Below, in pieces: positions 58,621 to 64,000 of a stretch of DNA of 64,000 nt. The stretch is taken from NCBI GenBank assembly GCA_019722365.1, contig JADFUC010002087.1:39479-103478 (forward strand), written 5' to 3'. The translations under genes and the position numbers were made by a program. The notes under the pieces are model-generated. The model did no database searches. It had not been told where the DNA came from and saw only the letters and a program-made list of their open reading frames with translations. How positions within the stretch are numbered: the stretch's first letter is position 1; each line of letters starts with the position of its first letter. This stretch comes from Lithospermum erythrorhizon. Lineage: Eukaryota > Streptophyta > Magnoliopsida > Boraginales > Boraginaceae.

Positions 58621-59930
58621 GTGGTGAGAGATGATGGAGCCCGCCTGATGCATGGTAGGTGTCATGCCTTACTCAAGAGTTAAAAAGGAGATTTTGGGCT
58701 GAAACTCATAATGCCCATATAATATGCATCTGGTGGTACAAAGATCATATAGAAGACTTAAGAAGCGGTGTATTGAGCCCTAACATGAAAATTGCTGAGT
58801 TTGTATCAATCTCGACTTGTCAGCAGTGAAAATAGAACACCGACATCAGTAGGCCTATTTGCAACCCCTTCCGATTTCCGAGTGGACCTGGGAGCATATT
58901 CACGATGGATTTTGTTTCGGGACTCCAGGGACATTTGAAAATGAATGATGGTATTTGGGTGATAGTGGATAGTATGCAGTGATTTTGCACCAATTCATCG
59001 ACTCACGGTCTGGCGGTTAGCAAGGTTGTATATTGACAAATTATGTGATTGCATGGAATCTTTGTTATCCCGTTATTAATCGGAACTGAATCTTTGGGTC
59101 GCTCAGGATTTTGGAAAGGATTTCGGGAAGCGATAGGGGCAGTCGATTTAGTACATCATTAATCCGCAGTGGATGGAAGCGTCGGAGAGAGCAATTCAAA
59201 GATTGGAGGATATATTTGCGGGCTTGTGTGTTGAACTTTTTCCGAAAAAGTGGGGCGATGGAGTACTTTAAAATGGAGTTGCGTATAATAATAAGCGTCA
59301 GCGCCCAGTATTGAGATGGCACCGTTTGAGGCGTTATGCGAAGAAATGTAGGACCCAGGTTTGTTGGAATAGTAGGAGGAGATAGAAATGTGTCACGGTT
59401 CGAGTTGGTGGAAAGGTCGATTGGAGAGAATGAGGTGATACAACGGCTTTGAAAGCGGTGCAGATAGACAAAAGATGTATGCAGATCGTCGCCGTGTGGA
59501 TTTAACGTTTGAAATTGGTGATAAAGTATTCTTGAGAATATCCCCGTGGAAAGGTGTATTGAGATTCGGGAAGAGGAGTTGAGTCACGATATGTCGGTGC
59601 CATATGAGATTTTGGGCGAGTTGGTCCGATTGGCCTATCGTTTAAGCGTTGCCTCGAGGTGAACATAATTAATGCGTCTTCCCGTAATGTCGTGTTTGAG
59701 GAGAGTATATACCAGGAGCCGAATCCCATATCTTAGAGTCTAGACTGGAAGACCTTACGTATGAAGAGAAACCGGTGACAATTCTTGATCGAGAAAGGAA
59801 AAGTGTTGAAATAAAGTTGTGGCTTTAGTGAAGGTGTTGTGGCGAAATCAACGAGTGGAGGAAGCTACGTGGGAACGAGAGGAGGATGTCAGAAATCAAT
59901 ATCCACATCTTTTCGAAATAGAAGGTTAGT
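58621..59930 (+). pseudogene. Chromovirus integrase and chromodomain remnant
   Basis: The zinc-finger half is at 58680-58830 (LKKEIL-ETHNAH, TCQQ). The core start TMDFVSGLQGH lies at about 58900-58935, with NDGIWVIVDS after it. AYNNKRQRPVLRWHRLRRYA-like sequence is near 59285-59340. The C-terminal module is at 59480-59700 (RIHNVF region degraded). A chromodomain-like tail is at 59755-59915 (YEEKPVTILDRERKS then VALVKVLWRNQRVEEATWER). Many frameshifts are present. Confidence 0.75.
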
Positions 59931-60044
59931 TCTTAAACTTTGTGCTATAATATGTGTTAATATGTGAATTACTATGAGGATGAGTAAGTGAGATGGGAAT
60001 GGGACGAGTAGGTGATGAGTAAATTTCGAGGACGAAATTTTTAT

Positions 60045-60055
60045 TAGGTGGGGAG
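60045..60055 (+). other. Polypurine tract of the chromovirus
   Basis: AGGTGGGGAGA lies just before the TGAAATAACCC start of LTR E' and follows the TTTCGAGGACGAAATTTTTA context typical of Tekay-type elements. Confidence 0.75.
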
Positions 60056-60516
60056 ACTGAAATAACCCGTTCCGTATAAGCATTATTTTTATATGATTTT
60101 AGTTGCCCGGTTGAGTGTTTTGTGGTTAAAGTTAAAATTTGAAATCAAATAATGATAATAGGGGTTGGAGGATAATATATTTTGAGGATAGAAATCTAAT
60201 TTGACACAACGTATTCGAGGTTATGTTGTTAAACCGAGAAGAGAAGCGAAATTGTGAACCAAACGAGACCTAAACTCCACTTAAATGTTCACCTACCACC
60301 ACTAACTCTTCATACTTATCACCATTACATCAAAACACAAAAATCTATCTTCTTCTTTCCTCTCAAAGTGGTGAACTACCCTCCCGTCTTTCCATGATTT
60401 TTTTCATTTCTTAGTGGGGAAATCTTGTGGAATCTAGCTTCATAATCTTGTTTCCGTCTCTCTTGTTCATCAAAGATATGGTTGTAATCTTCAAATCTCA
60501 TCATTTTAGGCTATAG

Positions 60517-60660
60517 TTGACTATTTGTTAGTTTGACTTTTAGATCTTGACTTTATTATGGGATAGAAATGTTATCTAAGTTTAGTTTAGGAGATTTGAG
60601 GTGACTTTGAGTGATTATTGGGGTTAGAAAGTGGTGTATGTTGAGGTTGACTTTGTTGAC
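60517..60660 (+). promoter_or_regulatory. TTGAC (W-box-like) cluster in LTR E'
   Basis: Five TTGAC cores (about 60517, 60533, 60547, 60646 and 60655) correspond to those of LTR E. One E core has been lost by a deletion. Confidence 0.35.
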
Positions 60661-61165
60661 TTGTTCTTAAATTAACTCTAAATTGTAATATGAGGTTAAA
60701 GGACTTTAATATAGTTATTTTGAGAATAGAAGTATTGGTTTTGGATATGGATTGGTAGAGATTAGGTTGAGAAAGTTTGGGGAAAGTTGGTATAGTAATT
60801 AGTGTTTGAATTGGAGGTTGTATTTAATGGTTTAATTAGTTGGCGATTGATTGTTGCATTGATTAGAATGTGATTAAAGTGTTATTGTGGGGGTAAGAAA
60901 GTGACATTAGAATATCAGATTTATCAAGTTGGTAATTAGAATGTGAATTGCGTTGGAATTTTAGAAGTGTATCTTAATCTTAGGGATATGATGATTGCTA
61001 AGGGTAGTAATTTGAATTGTATTGACACATTAGTATAATACTGAGGGGTTTATATAGATGTTAAGAGGTTATTCGACGGGATGTGTTATAATGTATAATT
61101 TCTTTGAATCACGAGTTGAGCCGGACCTAGCCACGAGGACTACTGAAGTTATCATTCTTAACGGC

Positions 61166-61185
61166 TCGAGGTGAGTACAAATCTC
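61166..61185 (+). promoter_or_regulatory. Conserved splice-donor-like block in LTR E'
   Basis: CTCGAGGTGAGTACAAATCT retains AG/GTGAGTA. The E copy (53821) has GTGAGCA. Confidence 0.3.
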
Positions 61186-61267
61186 ACGATGGGAACCCTT
61201 CATATATATTATGTTATATATTTTGCATGTGTTTTGTCATGGGACTATTTTGACATGTGTATTGAGT

Positions 61268-61412
61268 GATTATGATTCATATTATGAGATAGTTGTGATT
61301 ATGATTCATATTATGAGATAGTTGTGATTATGATCCATATTATGAGATAGTTGTGATTATGATTCATGTTATGAGATAGTTGTGATTATGATTCATGTTA
61401 TGAGATTGTGGT
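61268..61412 (+). repeat. 29-bp tandem array in LTR E' (5 units)
   Basis: Five units of GATTATGATTCAT then RTTATGAGATAGTTGT, colinear with the array at 53920-54064. The first three units carry ATTATGAG. Confidence 0.9.
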
Positions 61413-61659
61413 GGTTATTGTGGTTATACGCATGTCTTTACATTACTTGTCTTTGCGTGTGGGCGTGTCTTTGTGTGTGTAATTTGTGTGCAGGTTTATT
61501 TTGATTGTTTTGTGTATATATGTGGAGTGGTGGTGACCCCGACCGGGAGGTTTGGTGTGTATTGAGTGGGTAGCCCCGTGGATTCGGGAGGTTTGGTGTG
61601 ATATGCATATTGAGGGGGGTAGCCTCGGTCGGGAGGATGGAGGTGGAGACCTCATCTGA

Positions 61660-61883
61660 TTATTTGTGGAGGTGGATTCCTCATTTGTTTGTTATTTGTG
61701 GAGGTGGATTCCTCATTTATTTATTGTTTGTGGAGGTGGATTCCTCATTTGTTTACTATTTGTGGAGGTGGATTCCTCATTTGTTTACTATTTGTGGAGG
61801 TGGATTCCTCAATTGTTACTATTTGTGGAGGTGGATTCCTCATTTGTTTACTATTTGTGGAGGTGGATTCCTCATTTGATTAC
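61660..61883 (+). repeat. 32-bp tandem array in LTR E' (7 units)
   Basis: Seven units of GTGGAGGTGGATTCCTCATT then TGTTTACTATTT, more homogeneous than in LTR E but with the same unit marks (unit 2 TTATTTA, unit 5 AATTGTTA). All three forward frames stay open through the array because the unit lacks stops and its length is not a multiple of three. Confidence 0.9.
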
Positions 61884-62306
61884 TTTGTGTGTTGAGACAG
61901 TTTCCCTTAAATGAATATGCATTGTTGATGGTTATAAGCTCCTGCGTATAGTATTATGTGATATCGTATAAGTGGATTCTATGTGATTTGTGGTCAGTAT
62001 TCATTGTGTAGCTTGGTTAATGTATATGCATATGTTATATATATAAGTATGATTATATGTGATGGGATCAAATCTGTGGTATTTGTATTCACTGACTTTA
62101 TAGGCGACTCCACTTTTCTATGGGGGGCGTTTATGCTACAGGTCTCTAGGAAGCGATCGTTGAGGTGGGCGAGGATGCGTATTGCCAGGCTGCGTAGAAG
62201 ATCATAGGTTGGCGGTGGTGGCATAGGAAGTCATCGGTCGTTCCCACTTTTGTTGTCTAGAGCATACATATTTACAGACTTGTGTTATATTTCAATGAGG
62301 AATTAA

Positions 62307-64000
62307 GTAACGACCGCCCAGTGGGCCCCACGAGGGTTGGGACCGTCACCAACTGTGTCTAAGTGTGACGATGGATAACAATAAAAATGACAACTTGCAT
62401 CATAAATAAAACAATATAACTGCGTCCGTGGTGAACTAACCAATAGTACCTTGACATTGAAAATCATAATATAAATACCGTCAAACAATTTGTTATACAA
62501 CTCGAGTCAATAATAATTATATACATGAGAACTTCAAGAAGATAAAAGTATATTGTTGAGGTCTTGAAGCCACCCCGTCGCCATCTTGGCGATGCAGCGA
62601 CTCTCGACGATGCATATCGGTCATCATGACAGGCATGAAAAGCATCGCCCATAAAGAAATAGAGAGTCGACTAAAAAGCTGGTGAAAATAAATAACAGTA
62701 ACACATTCATACGAATAAGAATAATTTAGATTTCTTTGTTAGAGACTATATACCCCCAGTATTATTTTATAGGTTCACTAGCCACAAAAATAAAACTTTC
62801 TTATTGGCTTCAACTAACACCAATAACCCAGCTCGTCAACAACTTACTCACAGTACATAATTACAAGAGGTATTTCTCTATCTATTATCTTTACGAAGTA
62901 TAGCTAATTTCCAATATAATATACACCTCAAAACACACAATAACTTGAACATATATCTTAACCTCTCATAACTGTTATATACAACTGTCAGCTTATCTTT
63001 AGTTCACTTTAAAGTACTACTCCCATTTTACAATCATACTCCTCTTATGACAACTAATGTTCTCGAGAAGACCTTCCAAATATATGCATTTCTTAATATG
63101 GTAGAGTAATATATCTTGAATCAGGATAACCTAAGTCTGATTTATCTTCCCGGATTTTCCATTTAGTATACGGAACTTATTTACCTGTATTATCGAATTA
63201 GTAGTTAGATAGAGTATATTCTACTTTATTTGAATCCATTTTTCCACCGTATATATATAAATATAAATCGACATCATCGGCCAGTTAGAATAAACTTCGG
63301 TTTATAATTTACGCTCTAATGTTCTCATTTCAAGGTATCTCATCCATTAGCCACTTAAGATATATAGAACATATCTAACAAAACGATGTGCGGTAAGGCT
63401 GGCGAAAATAAATACCGTATGCGAAGAAAAATAATTTATGAAATTTAAAAATGAAGTATAACCATCAAATAACATTCTTCAGCATAGCAACTAAGATTAA
63501 GGAATAGTCATCGTAGTCAAAATATGAATAAAATATATCTGAGGATTATCGGATAAAGTCATATAACATAATTCCATGAACTGTAGGCATAACACATGAA
63601 TATATAATAGAGGTTCGATAAGCACCTTGTCCTTTGAATGAAATCACAGAGACTTCAGCAGCGACTAAAACTCGTCGTGAACCTCCCCTATCTCTCATAT
63701 CCCCGCAGTATACCGTCCCTGTCTTATACTCAATCCGTCTACCTGCGAGGAATGGACAATCAGCAATCACCTGTGGCTTATACCGCGGTATAAGGCCAAA
63801 ACTTAACAGCTTATACACAAAGTATAAGGCACACCGCTTATACACAAAGTATAAGGCACACCCCTTGTATTATACCGTAGTATAGGGCCACATCCAACAA
63901 TGCCTGCAACAAAAGTAATCAAAGAAGTCGTACCGTGCGCTATCACAGTAGTATAGGGCCAAACCCCGCCTTGTATACCGTAGTAGCAATACGTAACTAG
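62307..64000 (-). repeat. Chromovirus LTR F, minus strand, runs off the window
   Basis: Read on the minus strand it ends ...CACTGGGCGGTCGTTAC at 62307, the 3' terminus style of these LTRs. Its body matches LTR D (words such as GTCATAAGAGG, GTACTTTAAAGTGAACTAAA, GATATATGTT and GAAATTAGCTATACTT). It breaks LTR E'. Whether it is solo or belongs to an element extending to the right cannot be seen. Confidence 0.75.
63776..63985 (-). repeat. Palindromic minisatellite in LTR F
   Basis: On the minus strand the units read GTGCCTTATACTTTGTGTAT then AAGCGGT and GGCCCTATACTACGGTATA. They are homologous to the arrays of LTRs D and B, with TTATAC/GTATAA arms. At least five units are visible. The closest full-arm pair is CTTATACCGCGGTATAAG at 63777-63794, a perfect 18-bp palindrome. 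Confidence 0.8.

Larger units (their letters stand above)
52719..62306 (+). mobile_element. Ty3/gypsy chromovirus (Tekay/Del-like), full structure, decayed
   Basis: The element has a 5' LTR E (52719-55215), primer-binding site, gag, protease, pol remnants, polypurine tract (60045-60055) and 3' LTR E' (60058-62306, interrupted). It is nested in copia LTR 3. Gag and protease keep moderately long frames, whereas RT to chromodomain is heavily broken, so it is not autonomous. The integrase and chromodomain order and the GACGAAATTTTTATTAGGTG ending fit the Tekay lineage. Confidence 0.82.
60058..62306 (+). repeat. Chromovirus 3' LTR E' (interrupted)
   Basis: It is colinear with LTR E up to about 62306, where LTR F begins on the other strand. 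About 240 bp of its 3' end are missing from the window. Many short indels separate E and E', so the insertion is not recent. Confidence 0.82.

Noticed and set aside
61598..61914. Three overlapping plus-strand frames of 68-93 codons encoding repeated Trp/Gly/Phe-rich peptides
   Set aside because: They are produced by the 32-bp array: the unit has no stop and is not a multiple of three, so all three frames stay open. The same happens at 54266-54569. Not genes.

Overview
ORGANISM AND OVERALL CHARACTER: The window looks like AT-rich, transposon-dense (probably pericentromeric) chromosomal DNA of a flowering plant, most likely a eudicot. It holds one apparently intact nuclear gene with plant-type GT-AG introns and a chloroplast-transit-like N-terminus. 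Almost everything else is old, heavily mutated LTR retrotransposon: Ty1/copia, Ty3/gypsy Athila-type and Ty3/gypsy chromovirus (Tekay/Del-like). All were recognised by reading short protein motifs, primer-binding sites, polypurine tracts and LTR ends. No database search was possible.

LAYOUT: 1-2720 is the 3' part of a degenerate copia element ending in an LTR. 3177-8595 (minus) is a nine-exon gene for a fructosamine/ribulosamine 3-kinase; its introns carry a Stowaway-like MITE and a tRNA-derived SINE-like insertion. A solo copia LTR in the same orientation lies 8903-9598, about 300 bp upstream of the start codon. 9599-11229 has no gene but holds a small MITE. 11230-12535 is copia (protease/integrase scrap, LTR, primer-binding site, gag start). 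That gag is cut by a 10.5-kb Athila element on the minus strand (12536-23080, with LTRs at both ends and a 5-bp duplication GTACA) and resumes at 23081. From 23496 a second copia family is arranged LTR - internal - LTR - internal - LTR (LTRs at 23496, 41254 and 52553). Its first internal region contains a chromovirus cluster (25625-36775: integrase scrap, solo LTR A, chromodomain scrap, LTR B, pol, LTR C). Its second internal region contains solo LTR D (43025-46730). Its last LTR is cut at 52718 by another chromovirus (52719-62306, LTRs E and E'). E' is in turn interrupted by LTR F, on the minus strand, which runs off the right edge.

HOW IT FITS TOGETHER: The only likely functional protein is the kinase, a protein-repair enzyme. 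All retroelement coding regions seen carry stops or frameshifts, so none looks autonomous. The most unusual signal is in the chromovirus LTRs. LTRs B, D and F, and in decayed form C, carry a minisatellite whose units are themselves small inverted repeats (TTATAC...GTATAA). LTRs A and E have unrelated arrays in the corresponding part of the LTR. The same LTRs keep clusters of TTGAC cores (W-box-like), and most keep a block matching a splice donor (AGGTGAGTA).
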